DNA from: Paraburkholderia terricola
GTDB taxonomy: Bacteria > Pseudomonadota > Gammaproteobacteria > Burkholderiales > Burkholderiaceae
Assembly (NCBI RefSeq): GCF_900142195.1
Contig: NZ_FRAB01000007.1
Location: 170,095 to 234,094, forward strand
Length of the DNA stretch: 64,000 nt
Reading direction: 5' to 3'
A model generated the notes under the pieces. It saw only the letters and a program-made list of their open reading frames with translations, ran no database searches and had not been told where the DNA came from. Positions 32,247 to 40,445 of the stretch are shown one piece after another (the stretch's first letter is position 1; every line of letters starts with the position of its first letter). A program made the translations under genes and the position numbers.

Positions 32247-32565
32247 GGGATCGGCTGGGGAGAGTGTGGAAGCGACGGAGTTCGCAGCGAACGGCGCGCG
32301 CGACGACACTTGAGTGACCCAGCGGACGCGGCCTCCCGGCCCGTCACACTGGTTTTTGTCGCGCGACCCGGCTGGGCGCTTTCCCGTACAATTCCTAGTC
32401 TTTCCATTGTCGCAGAAGCCGGCTGGCGCCGCTTTCCACGGGTTGTCCGGCCCATCGTTCACGTTGGCCGCGCGGTCGTGCCCCACGGCCGTGTCGTACC
32501 GTTGTCGTGAATCCCCGCCTGCCGGTCGAGCCGACCGAGCCACATACGTTTTCAAGGGTGTCCCG
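32247..32565. other. Divergent intergenic region, ABC exporter / thioesterase
   Basis: 319 bases without a supportable gene. TACAAT at 32387-32392 is a plausible -10 box for the rightward thioesterase gene, though no good -35 box is placed at the right distance. If the ABC exporter uses an upstream GTG, part of this region would be coding. Confidence 0.5.
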
Positions 32566-32961
32566 ATGACCGATCTTCCGCAACTCCCGCAAAAGCCTTG
32601 CGCGCTGCGCGTCGTGCCGCAGCCGTCGGACGCGAATGTCCATGGCGACGTGTTCGGCGGCTGGATCATGGCTCAGGTGGACATAGCCGGCTCCATTCCG
32701 GCGAGCCGCCGCGCCAACGGGCGGGTCGCCACCATCGCGGTCAATTCGTTCGTGTTCAAGCAGCCGGTGTTCGTCGGCGATCTGCTGAGTTTTTACGCGG
32801 ATATCGTCAAGACGGGCAACACGTCGGTGACGGTGTCGGTCGAGGTCTACGCGCAGCGTATGAGCCTGACGCAAGATGTCGTGAAGGTGACCGAGGCGAC
32901 CCTGACCTACGTCGCCACCGACAGCGACCGCCGTCCGCGCGCGCTGCCGGTGCTGGACTGA
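32566..32961 (+). CDS. Acyl-CoA thioesterase, YciA-like hotdog protein
   Basis: 131 residues. Hotdog fold with HGDVFGGWIMAQVDIAG, where the first Asp is the likely catalytic residue, and NSFVFKQPVFVGDLLSFYA. Hydrolyses acyl-CoA to free acid and CoA; chain length cannot be judged. The start at 32566 has AAGGGTG six bases upstream. A single-gene unit, convergent with the LysR gene. Confidence 0.92.
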   Translation: MTDLPQLPQKPCALRVVPQPSDANVHGDVFGGWIMAQVDIAGSIPASRRANGRVATIAVNSFVFKQPVFVGDLLSFYADIVKTGNTSVTVSVEVYAQRMSLTQDVVKVTEATLTYVATDSDRRPRALPVLD

Positions 32962-33014
32962 GCGGCTCGCGCAAAGAGGCTCGCGCTGCACGAACCAGCG
33001 CGCGAAGCGCGAAG

Positions 33015-33944
33015 CTACTTCACGGCAATCGACAAAGGCGAGCCGCTGTCACGCAAATAGGCGTCGACCTGCCCTTCGATCCACTGCGCGAAATGCGCCT
33101 GCCTGGCATCGAGGGTTTCGCGCTGCTGCCACACCAGCCAATACGGATACCGGTAGGGCACGCGAATCTCAGTGATCTGCACCAGTTCGCCGCGCGCCAG
33201 CGCATGCGCGACCAGGCTGCGCCGTTCGAGCGCCACGCCCTGCCCGAGCAGGACTGCACCGAGAACGATGTTCGAATCGTTCGACGACAGCACCACCGCT
33301 TCGGCGTCCGGCTCCGCCACCCCGGCCGCTTGACACCACGGCGCCCACGGCGCGTCGGGGCTTGAAATCAGCGGGCAGGCGATCACGTCCTCGGCGCTGA
33401 CGGGAAAGCGGCCGTTCGGCGCGAGCGCGAAATGCGGCGCGGCAACCACCACCATCTCGTCGTCGAACAGTTTCTGTTGCGCGACGTCCGGCCAGTGCCC
33501 CTGGCCCATGCGAATGCCGATGTCGCTCACGCCCTGGCGCAAGTCCTCGATCTGCAAACTCGTCAGCAAACGGACCCGATAGTAAGGATGCGCATGGCGA
33601 AAGCTCGCGAGACGCGGCACGAGCCAATGTTGCGCGAACGACGGCAAGGTCGCGATCACCAGTTCGCTTTCGTGCGGACGCGCCTGCGCGCGGCGCGTGG
33701 CTTGCGTGATGTCGCGCAGCGCCGCGCGGATTTCGAGCGCGTAGAAACGTCCTTCCTCGGTGAGCCGCAGGCCGCGCGCCTCGCGCACGAACAGCGCGAC
33801 CCCCATCGACTCTTCCAGCACCTTGATTTGCTGGCTCACCGCCGAATGCGTGACATGTAACTCGCGCGCGGCCTGAGTCACGCCGCCCAAGCGGGCGACG
33901 GCTTCGAAGCAGCGAAGCGCGGTTAAAGGCGGGATGGGTTTCAT
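33015..33944 (-). CDS. LysR-family regulator (GcvA-like)
   Basis: 309 residues. N-terminal HTH (TALRCFEAVARLGGVTQAAR, then HVTHSAVSQQIKVLEESMG), then a periplasmic-binding-like effector domain. The opening MKPIPPLTALRCFEAVARLG is characteristic of the GcvA branch. The ATG at 33944 is the family start; the frame runs 45 codons further upstream into the divergent promoter. Its likely target is the GST gene transcribed away from it across 161 bases, plus its own gene. Confidence 0.92.
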   Translation of the reverse strand: MKPIPPLTALRCFEAVARLGGVTQAARELHVTHSAVSQQIKVLEESMGVALFVREARGLRLTEEGRFYALEIRAALRDITQATRRAQARPHESELVIATLPSFAQHWLVPRLASFRHAHPYYRVRLLTSLQIEDLRQGVSDIGIRMGQGHWPDVAQQKLFDDEMVVVAAPHFALAPNGRFPVSAEDVIACPLISSPDAPWAPWCQAAGVAEPDAEAVVLSSNDSNIVLGAVLLGQGVALERRSLVAHALARGELVQITEIRVPYRYPYWLVWQQRETLDARQAHFAQWIEGQVDAYLRDSGSPLSIAVK

Positions 33945-34105
33945 GTAAGAAATTCTGACGTAAACCGTCGAATAATGTCGCTTTTTTTGGCGCGAAGAGA
34001 TGCTTAAGCTATCGGTTCGATGCGCCACCGTCACCGCCGCTGACCGGCTAGCCGCAGTGCTGCGAACCGAGGCGCGCAATGATAGATCCTCTAACGGGAA
34101 ATGCG

Positions 34106-34720
34106 ATGAAACTGATCGGAATGCTCGATTCGCCTTACGTGCGCCGCGTCGCGATCTGCCTCAAATTGCTGAAGCTCGACTTCGAGCACCAGTCGATCTC
34201 CGTGTTCAGCACCTACGACCAGTTCGCGAGAATCAACCCGGTCGTCAAGGCGCCCACGCTGATCGCCGACCACGGCCAGAGCGTGATGGATTCGACGGTG
34301 ATTCTTCAGTACCTCGCGACGCTCGCCGGGCCGGAGCAACGGCTCTTCCCGTCGCGCCCGGACGCCTGCCTGCGCGCCGCCCGTCTCACGGGGCTCGCGC
34401 TTGCCGCGTGCGACAAGACCGTGCAGATCGTCTACGAACGCAATCTGCGCCCGGCGGATAAGCAGCATGAGCCCTGGATGGAGCGCGTGCGCTCGCAAAT
34501 GCTCGCGGCCTACGGCGAACTCGAGCAGGAAGTGGCGGCGGCACCGCTGCCGATCGAGGCCGATCACTTCGGCGCGGCCGACGTCACGGTGGCCGTGGCC
34601 TGGCGTTTCACGCAGATGATGTTGCCGCAGATCGTCAGCGCAGCGGACCATCCGCGCTTGCGGGCGTTCGCCGCGCGCGCCGAGCAACTGCCGGAATTCG
34701 TGAGCACACCCCCGGTATGA
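34106..34720 (+). CDS. Glutathione S-transferase family protein
   Basis: 204 residues: an N-terminal thioredoxin-like domain (MKLIGMLDSPYVRRVAICLK), with Ser9 in the position of the catalytic serine/cysteine, and an all-helical C-terminal domain. VKAPTLIADHGQSVMDSTVI carries the conserved cis-proline neighbourhood and the glutathione-contacting (D/E)S pair. Substrate unknown. Divergent from the LysR gene, a standard regulated-pair arrangement. The ATG at 34106 is chosen over an in-frame ATG at 34079. Confidence 0.9.
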   Translation: MKLIGMLDSPYVRRVAICLKLLKLDFEHQSISVFSTYDQFARINPVVKAPTLIADHGQSVMDSTVILQYLATLAGPEQRLFPSRPDACLRAARLTGLALAACDKTVQIVYERNLRPADKQHEPWMERVRSQMLAAYGELEQEVAAAPLPIEADHFGAADVTVAVAWRFTQMMLPQIVSAADHPRLRAFAARAEQLPEFVSTPPV

Positions 34721-34727
34721 GCGTGTC

Positions 34728-34755
34728 GCGGCGAGCGCTCGACCGCGCTCGCCGC
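34728..34755. terminator. Hairpin between convergent GST and c-di-GMP genes
   Basis: A perfect 10-bp stem GCGGCGAGCG/CGCTCGCCGC with an 8-base loop fills most of the 43-base gap between two convergent genes. There is no U run on either side, so it would be an unusual intrinsic terminator or simply a barrier to read-through. Confidence 0.5.
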
Positions 34756-34763
34756 ACCGCGCG

Positions 34764-37700
34764 TCACACCGTCGCCAGTTCGCGCCCCACGCCGCCCTGA
34801 AACAATGCGGAAATCGCGTCCGTCGACAAAGGCTTCGCGAAGTAGAAGCCCTGCATCTCGTCGCACGCGCGCTCCTTGAGGAAATCGAGTTGCGCGGACG
34901 TCTCCACGCCTTCGGCGATCACCTGCAGCTTCAGTGAGTGCGCCAGCGCGATGATCGCCGACGTGATGGTTTCATCGTCGCCAGAAATGCCGATGTCCGA
35001 GACGAACGAGCGGTCGATCTTCAGGCGGTCCACCGGAAAGCGCTTCAGATAGCTGAGGCTCGAATAGCCGGTGCCGAAGTCGTCGATGGCGAGACCGATG
35101 CCGAGCGCATGCAGTTCGTTGAGCATCGACACGGCCTCTTCGGCGTTGCGCATGATCGTGCTCTCGGTCAGTTCGAGTTCGAGATACCGCGGTTCGAGCC
35201 CGGTCTCGGCCAGCACCTGCATCACCAGCTTCGCGATGTCGCGCTGCTGGAACACCCGCGCGGACAGGTTCACGGACACGCGCGCCGGCGGCAAACCCTC
35301 ATCCTGCCAGGCCTTGTTCTGGCGGCACGCCTCGCGCAACACCCACTCCGAAAGCGGCCCGATCAGCCCGCTTTCCTCCGCGACCGGAATGAACGACGAC
35401 GGCGGCACCAGCCCCGCTTCGGGATCGCGCCAGCGCACCAGCGCTTCGGTGCCGACGATCTGTCCGCTCACGATGTCCACCTGCGGCTGATAGTGCAGCA
35501 GGAATTCGTTGTCGCGCAGCGCCCGGCGCAGACGCCGGTCGAGATTCAGCCGCGCGCTCGCGCTCGCGTTCATCTCCGGCTGATAGAACTGGAACGTGTT
35601 GCGGCCCATGTCCTTCGCGCGATACATCGCGAGGTCGGCCTTCTTCATCAGCGTTTCGGCGTCGTCGCCGTCTTGCGGGAAGAGGCTCGCGCCCATGCTG
35701 CAGCCCACGTACAACTCGGTGCCGTCGAGCCACACCGGCTCGGAAATCGACGCGCGCACGCGCTCCATCCATGTGATCAGCGATTGCTCGTCGACCGTAT
35801 CGGTCATCACGATCACGAACTCGTCGCCGCCGTGCCGCGCCACGGTGTCGCTCGTGCGCGTGCAGCGCGCGAGCCGTTCCGCGACCACGCTCAACAGACG
35901 GTCGCCGACGCTATGGCCGAGGCTGTCGTTGACGTTCTTGAAGCCGTCCAGATCCATGAACACAACGGCGACGCCCTTGTGCTGCCGCTGCGCGACGATC
36001 AACGCGTGCTGCAGACGATCGCGCAGCAGGTTGCGATTGGGCAGTCGCGTGAGGCTGTCGTAGTTGGCCTGGTATTCGAGTTGTTCCTGATAGCGCATCA
36101 GGTCGGTCACGTCGTTGACCACGCCGATGTGATGCGTGATCACGCCTTCCGCGTTCGGCACCGGCGCGATGAACAGTTGATTCCAGAACAGCGCGCCGTC
36201 CTTGCGATAGTTGCGCACCACCGCGCTCACTTCGCGGTTCGCCGCGAGCGCCTGGCGAATCGACGCGACGCCTTCCTGATCGCGGTCGTCGCGCTGCAGC
36301 ACGCGGCAATCCTGGCCGATCACTTCGGCGGGATCGTAACCGGTGATGCGCATGAACGCCGGATTCACGTATTCGATCAGGTTGCCCGCCGGCGATGGCG
36401 CGGTGATCAGAATCGCGTTGACGCTGGCGTCGAGCGCGCGGCTTTGCAGACGCAACGCGAGATCGGCGCGCTTGCGCTCGGTAATGTCCGTATAGGAACC
36501 GAGCACGCCGATCACGCGGCCGTCGCCGTCGGTGAACGGCAGCTTGCTCGTCATCGTGGTGCGATGCACGCCGCCGATCATCACGTCGACTTCGAAATTC
36601 ATCTTCGGCACGCCGGTGCTCACCACCTCCTGGTCGTGCTGATTCAGCAGATCGGCGAACGCGCGCCACGGCATGTCGGCGTCGCTCTTGCCCACCACCT
36701 GCTCGGGGTAAGCGAGCCCGGCATCGCGCGCGAACGCCATGTTGCAGCCGAGATAGCGCGATTGCTGATCTTTCCAGAAGATGCGCTGCGGAATGTTGTC
36801 GATCACCGTTTCGAGCATCTGGTTCGAACGCCGCGCTTCGGCCTCGGCGTTGATCTGCTCGGTGACGTCGTCGGCCAGCACGAAAAGCGCGGCGCGGCCC
36901 ATGAAATTCAGCGCGTGATACGAAATGTCGGCGCTGATCGTGGAGCCGTCCTTGCGCCGGTGATGCCAGATGCCCGCCATCGTGCGGCCGTGCGACACCG
37001 CGTCGCTGCGTTGCAGATGCGATTCGAGACGCGGGACTTCGCTGTCCGGCCGGATCGCGCGAATCGTCATGCGCAGGAATTCTGTTTCCGTGTAACCGTA
37101 TTGCTGAATCGCGGCCGCGTTGACGGCGAGAAAGCGCAGCGTCTCGCGATCGAAGATATACATCGGCACCGGATGATCGTCGAACAGGCTGCGAAAGCGC
37201 TCGTCGTTGCGGCCGAGCGCGCGAACGCTGCGCAGCTTCTCGCGCGCGCTGTTTTCGCGTGCGCTGAACGTGAGGATCAACAGCGCGCTGCCGGCCAGCA
37301 TCGTCACGATCAGTAGAAACGTCGCGCGCCGGGTTTCGCTCGCCGACGCCGCGAGCGACGCCTTCAACGCGCGGTTCTCCTCGCTGCGCAGGGCCGCCAG
37401 CGCGGCTTCGACGCGATCCAGCACGAGCCCGAGATGCGTATAGGCGGATGCCGCCCACGTGCGTGAGGTATCCGGTTCGGCGTGGGCGCTTCTGACGAGC
37501 GCGTCGTCGAGATCATGGCGCAGCGCCAGGCTGTCCGCGCTCAGCCTCGCCAGCGCGGCGAGCATGGCCGGCTCGCCGGCGAGTTCGGCACGCAGATCGC
37601 GCTCGAGACCGGCGAGCGTTGCGCTCAGCGCGGTGGCCGCATGCGCGGGCGCCGGCTCGCCCGATGCCTCGAAACGGCCCAGCGCCGCGAGTCCGCCGTC

Positions 37701-37874
37701 GAGCGCGGCCTGGTACGCGTCGAGGTTCTGGCGCACGTTCGTCGAACGCAGCATGCGTGCGTCGGCGTCGCGCTGGCCGCAAATCTGCGAATAGGCGACG
37801 AACGCATTAGCGCCGAGCGCGGCGGCGACGACCGCTATATTGATCAGCAGCCGCTTCGTGAGAAAAGGAGTCAT
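34764..37874 (-). CDS. PAS-PAS-LOV-like-GGDEF-EAL cyclic-di-GMP enzyme
   Basis: 1036 residues. A transmembrane helix at about 10-29 and a second at about 184-202 enclose an ~150-residue periplasmic helical sensor region. Then follow PAS 1 (about 222-340), PAS 2 (about 350-467) and a LOV-like PAS (about 473-592) with GQDCRVLQ at 520-527, NYRKDG and FWNQL. The GGDEF domain (about 598-760) has intact GGDEF at 682-686 with an RTSD inhibitory site five residues before it. The EAL domain (about 775-1030) keeps EALVRW at 810 and the DDFGTGYSS loop. Both synthesis and breakdown of c-di-GMP look possible. No partner gene is adjacent. Confidence 0.93.
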   Translation of the reverse strand: MTPFLTKRLLINIAVVAAALGANAFVAYSQICGQRDADARMLRSTNVRQNLDAYQAALDGGLAALGRFEASGEPAPAHAATALSATLAGLERDLRAELAGEPAMLAALARLSADSLALRHDLDDALVRSAHAEPDTSRTWAASAYTHLGLVLDRVEAALAALRSEENRALKASLAASASETRRATFLLIVTMLAGSALLILTFSARENSAREKLRSVRALGRNDERFRSLFDDHPVPMYIFDRETLRFLAVNAAAIQQYGYTETEFLRMTIRAIRPDSEVPRLESHLQRSDAVSHGRTMAGIWHHRRKDGSTISADISYHALNFMGRAALFVLADDVTEQINAEAEARRSNQMLETVIDNIPQRIFWKDQQSRYLGCNMAFARDAGLAYPEQVVGKSDADMPWRAFADLLNQHDQEVVSTGVPKMNFEVDVMIGGVHRTTMTSKLPFTDGDGRVIGVLGSYTDITERKRADLALRLQSRALDASVNAILITAPSPAGNLIEYVNPAFMRITGYDPAEVIGQDCRVLQRDDRDQEGVASIRQALAANREVSAVVRNYRKDGALFWNQLFIAPVPNAEGVITHHIGVVNDVTDLMRYQEQLEYQANYDSLTRLPNRNLLRDRLQHALIVAQRQHKGVAVVFMDLDGFKNVNDSLGHSVGDRLLSVVAERLARCTRTSDTVARHGGDEFVIVMTDTVDEQSLITWMERVRASISEPVWLDGTELYVGCSMGASLFPQDGDDAETLMKKADLAMYRAKDMGRNTFQFYQPEMNASASARLNLDRRLRRALRDNEFLLHYQPQVDIVSGQIVGTEALVRWRDPEAGLVPPSSFIPVAEESGLIGPLSEWVLREACRQNKAWQDEGLPPARVSVNLSARVFQQRDIAKLVMQVLAETGLEPRYLELELTESTIMRNAEEAVSMLNELHALGIGLAIDDFGTGYSSLSYLKRFPVDRLKIDRSFVSDIGISGDDETITSAIIALAHSLKLQVIAEGVETSAQLDFLKERACDEMQGFYFAKPLSTDAISALFQGGVGRELATV

Positions 37875-37921
37875 GGGTTCCGAACGTCAATCGTTCTCTT
37901 GACGGGAGCGCGCGGCCGCTG

Positions 37922-37943
37922 CCGATGCGCCGCGGCGCATCGG
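37922..37943. promoter_or_regulatory. 22-bp perfect palindrome upstream of the c-di-GMP gene
   Basis: CCGATGCGCCG followed by its exact complement CGGCGCATCGG, with no spacer, ends 48 bases before the start codon of the GGDEF-EAL gene. It could be an operator in DNA, or a hairpin in the leader RNA. There is no U run, so it is not a standard terminator. Confidence 0.45.
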
Positions 37944-38020
37944 GGCAAGTCCTTTTACGCGCCAACTCATGGATAACGGCAGCGTTCGGAACAGGTTGAG
38001 GGGGGTGAGTGAAAAAAATC

Positions 38021-38074
38021 GCCGGTCGCGCCTAGCCGGCCGCGCCTAGCCGGTCGCACCTAGCCGGCCGCGCC
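38021..38074. repeat. 14-bp tandem repeat spanning a stop codon, about 3.9 copies
   Basis: Units GCCGG(T/C)CGC(G/A)CCTA at 38021, 38035, 38049 and a partial one at 38063. The rightmost units include the last codons and the TAG stop of the nitrate-reductase-associated gene, so the array looks like slippage duplication of that gene's 3' end. Confidence 0.85.
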
Positions 38075-38536
38075 GAATTCCTTCATCGCGGGGACGAAGT
38101 CGTGATTGGCTTCCGGCTTGCGCGACAATTTGGCGAGCACGTAGCGCTTGAATGGCGCGAGGGCGGCCCACTGGGCGACGCTCGGCGCGGCGAGACCGGC
38201 CAGCCCCGCTTGCTGCGCGACGCCTTCCGGCACGCTGTCGATGCGGCGCCAGGCCGGCGACTCCTCGGGCGTGAACCATTCCGGCTCGACGTTCGCGTGA
38301 GTGCGCAGCATCTCGAACAGCGCGTGATCGAAGTTCGGCTCGATTTCCGCGTCTTCTTCCACCGGGAAACGCGCCAGCAATTTGCGGTCCTCGAGCGGCA
38401 GCAACTGCCACTGCGCGAGCGTAATGCGCAGGCCGAAACGGTCGAGATTGAACCGCACCGACATGGGGATATAGGTGAAATTCTCCGAGGACTCGACCTC
38501 GAAGTTGAACAGCAGCGGTGCTTCGTTGAGTCCCAT
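38060..38536 (-). CDS. Nitrate-reductase-associated protein (Nitr_red_assoc family)
   Basis: 158 residues. The stretch FTYIPMSVRFNLDRFGLRIT followed by LAQWQLLPLEDR matches the small family often encoded beside nitrate reductase or molybdopterin genes; its biochemical role is unknown. The ATG at 38536 has AGAGGA upstream and gives the usual N terminus. It is divergent from fdhD, another molybdoenzyme accessory gene, which supports a role in molybdoenzyme assembly. The 3' end lies in a 14-bp tandem repeat. Confidence 0.7.
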   Translation of the reverse strand: MGLNEAPLLFNFEVESSENFTYIPMSVRFNLDRFGLRITLAQWQLLPLEDRKLLARFPVEEDAEIEPNFDHALFEMLRTHANVEPEWFTPEESPAWRRIDSVPEGVAQQAGLAGLAAPSVAQWAALAPFKRYVLAKLSRKPEANHDFVPAMKEFGAAG

Positions 38537-38707
38537 GACAAGTTCCTCTTGGATGACGGGCAACGCGCAAGCCCGGCTTGGGGTATTTTAGAACCTTATT
38601 CGCGTAAAGGCGGCGCGGCTTGGAGCCGTCCGCTACCCTTGGCGGCGCGGGGCGGGGCGAGACCGCAAGCCGCGCAGGCGCGCGGCATGGCAAAGGAGTG
38701 AACCAGC

Positions 38708-39547
38708 TTGAACGATATGGAAACAGCCGGACAGCCGGGCGCGGTCGAGCGCCAGGTGCACCGGCATCGCGGCGCCGCGGTCGAAACCGTTACCGATCAC
38801 ATCGGTCAGGAGTGGCCGGTGGCGCTCGTCTTCAATGGCATTTCGCACGCGGTGATGATGTGCACGCCCTGCGATCTCGAAGCGTTCGCGGTCGGCTTCG
38901 CGATTTCGGAAGGCATCGTCGGGCGCGGCAGCGATATTCAGGACATCGAGGTCGAATTGCACGAAGACGGCGAATTGCCGCATGCCGAAGTGCAATTGCA
39001 GGTCGTGCAGCAGGCGTTCGTCGCGCTGAAGGAAAAGCGCCGCGCGTTGGCCGGGCGCACCGGCTGCGGCGTGTGCGGAATCGAAAGCATCGATCTGCTG
39101 GATCTGCAACCGGAGCGGGTGCCCGATACCGGCTTTCTGCAACGGCTCGCGCCGGATGCGATTGCTCGCGCCGCGCGCGAATTGCCCGAGCACCAGGCGC
39201 TGACGCGGCTGACCGGCGGCCTGCACGCCGCCGCATGGTGCGACGCGGCAGGCACGATCCGCTACGCGTTCGAGGACGTCGGCCGTCACAACGCGCTCGA
39301 CAAGCTGATCGGCCGGCTCGTGCTCGATCGCGTGGACACACAAGACGGGTTCGTGTTTCTGTCGAGCCGCGCGAGCTACGAGTTGGTGCGCAAGGCCGCT
39401 CGCGTCGACGTGCCGATGCTCGCCACCATCTCGGCGCCGTCGTCGCTCGCGATTGCGATTGCGCGCAAGGCGGGCGTGCGGCTCGTCAGCTTCTGCCGCG
39501 AAACGAGCTACGTCGACTACGACACGTTGCAGCCGGCGCAGTCGTGA
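38708..39547 (+). CDS. fdhD: Formate dehydrogenase accessory sulfurtransferase FdhD
   Basis: 279 residues. Passes sulfur from IscS to the Mo-bis-MGD cofactor so that formate dehydrogenase becomes active. The essential CxxC is Cys120-Gly-Val-Cys123 (TGCGVCGIES), and RYAFEDVGRHNALDKLIG is the family signature. A TTG start at 38708 is preferred because AGGAG at 38694-38698 is nine bases from it but 18 from the ATG at 38717. No formate dehydrogenase genes are in the window. Confidence 0.93.
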   Translation: MNDMETAGQPGAVERQVHRHRGAAVETVTDHIGQEWPVALVFNGISHAVMMCTPCDLEAFAVGFAISEGIVGRGSDIQDIEVELHEDGELPHAEVQLQVVQQAFVALKEKRRALAGRTGCGVCGIESIDLLDLQPERVPDTGFLQRLAPDAIARAARELPEHQALTRLTGGLHAAAWCDAAGTIRYAFEDVGRHNALDKLIGRLVLDRVDTQDGFVFLSSRASYELVRKAARVDVPMLATISAPSSLAIAIARKAGVRLVSFCRETSYVDYDTLQPAQS

Positions 39548-39583
39548 GCCGCGCCGCCGGCTCTCGCCTGCACGCGCGAGGGT

Positions 39584-40354
39584 TCAATCGAACTGCCGGA
39601 AGTCCGGCTTGCGCTTCTCGAAGAACGCTTTCAACGCCTCCCGCGCTTCCGGCGCCAGCAGCATCTTGCCGAAGTGCACGGCTTCGTCGGTGATCTGGGT
39701 TTGCACGTCGTGGTGGCTCGCGCGCTTCATCAAGCTCTTCGTCACGCGCAACGACGAGGCCGGCAACGCGGCCAGTTTAGCGGCTTGCGAAGCCGCGAAC
39801 GCGTCGACTTCGGCGGCGGGCAGCAGACGATTCACGAAGCCCATGCGTTGCGCTTCGCGCGCGTCGAAGGCTTCGCCCAGCAGCAGCTTTTCCGCCGCCG
39901 CCTGATAGCCGGCGACGCGCTGCAACAGAAGGCTCGACGCCGCTTCCGGACATAACCCGAGTTGCGCGAACGGCAGCGAAAAGCTCGCCGTGTCCGCCGC
40001 ATAGACCAGATCGCAGTGCAGCAGCAGCGTCGTGCCGATGCCGACCGCGGGCCCCGCCACCGACGCCACCACCGGCTTTTCCGCCGAACTGATCGCGCGC
40101 AGGAACCGGAACACCGGCGCGTCCTCGCCCGCCGGCGGCGCCTTCATGAAGTCCTCGAGATCGTTGCCGGCGCTGAAAATGCCCGCGCTGCCGCGAATCA
40201 GAATGACCCGCACCGCGGCATCGCCTTGCGCTTCGACGAACGCGTCGGCCATCGTCTGATACATCGCGGCCGTAATCGCGTTCTTCTTGTCGGGCCGGTT
40301 GAAGGCAATCGTGAGCACGCCGTCGGCACGCTCGATCAGAATATCCATCGTCAT
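39584..40354 (-). CDS. Enoyl-CoA hydratase/isomerase family protein
   Basis: 256 residues of the crotonase fold. The oxyanion-hole segments are GSAGIFSAGNDLEDF and VAGPAVGIGTTLLLHCDLVY. The usual catalytic glutamate region reads QLGLCPEAAS, keeping one Glu. Hydrates or isomerises enoyl-CoA in fatty-acid breakdown. It lies downstream of the thiolase in the same direction, but a strong terminator separates them, so it may have its own promoter. The start is the first of two ATGs six bases apart. Confidence 0.9.
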   Translation of the reverse strand: MTMDILIERADGVLTIAFNRPDKKNAITAAMYQTMADAFVEAQGDAAVRVILIRGSAGIFSAGNDLEDFMKAPPAGEDAPVFRFLRAISSAEKPVVASVAGPAVGIGTTLLLHCDLVYAADTASFSLPFAQLGLCPEAASSLLLQRVAGYQAAAEKLLLGEAFDAREAQRMGFVNRLLPAAEVDAFAASQAAKLAALPASSLRVTKSLMKRASHHDVQTQITDEAVHFGKMLLAPEAREALKAFFEKRKPDFRQFD

Positions 40355-40380
40355 CTCCTCGTAGTCCTGCTGCGAATGTG

Positions 40381-40417
40381 AAAAACGGTTCGCAAGCCAC
40401 GCAGCCTGCGAACCGTT
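40381..40417 (-). terminator. Rho-independent terminator after the thiolase gene
   Basis: On the minus strand an 11-bp stem AACGGTTCGCA/TGCGAACCGTT with a 12-base loop is followed by a run of five T. It lies 29 bases after the thiolase stop codon and before the enoyl-CoA hydratase start. Confidence 0.8.
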
Positions 40418-40445
40418 CCGTTCATACGTCTCGATCGAGCCGAGC

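Noticed and set aside
32247..32669. Long N-terminal extension of the ABC exporter
   Set aside because: The open frame overlaps the divergent thioesterase gene and its translation is low-complexity without family similarity; the ATG at 32246 is preferred.
34938..37316. 792-codon plus-strand frame opposite the c-di-GMP gene
   Set aside because: Same reason: composition is antisense-like, while the minus strand encodes PAS, GGDEF and EAL domains.
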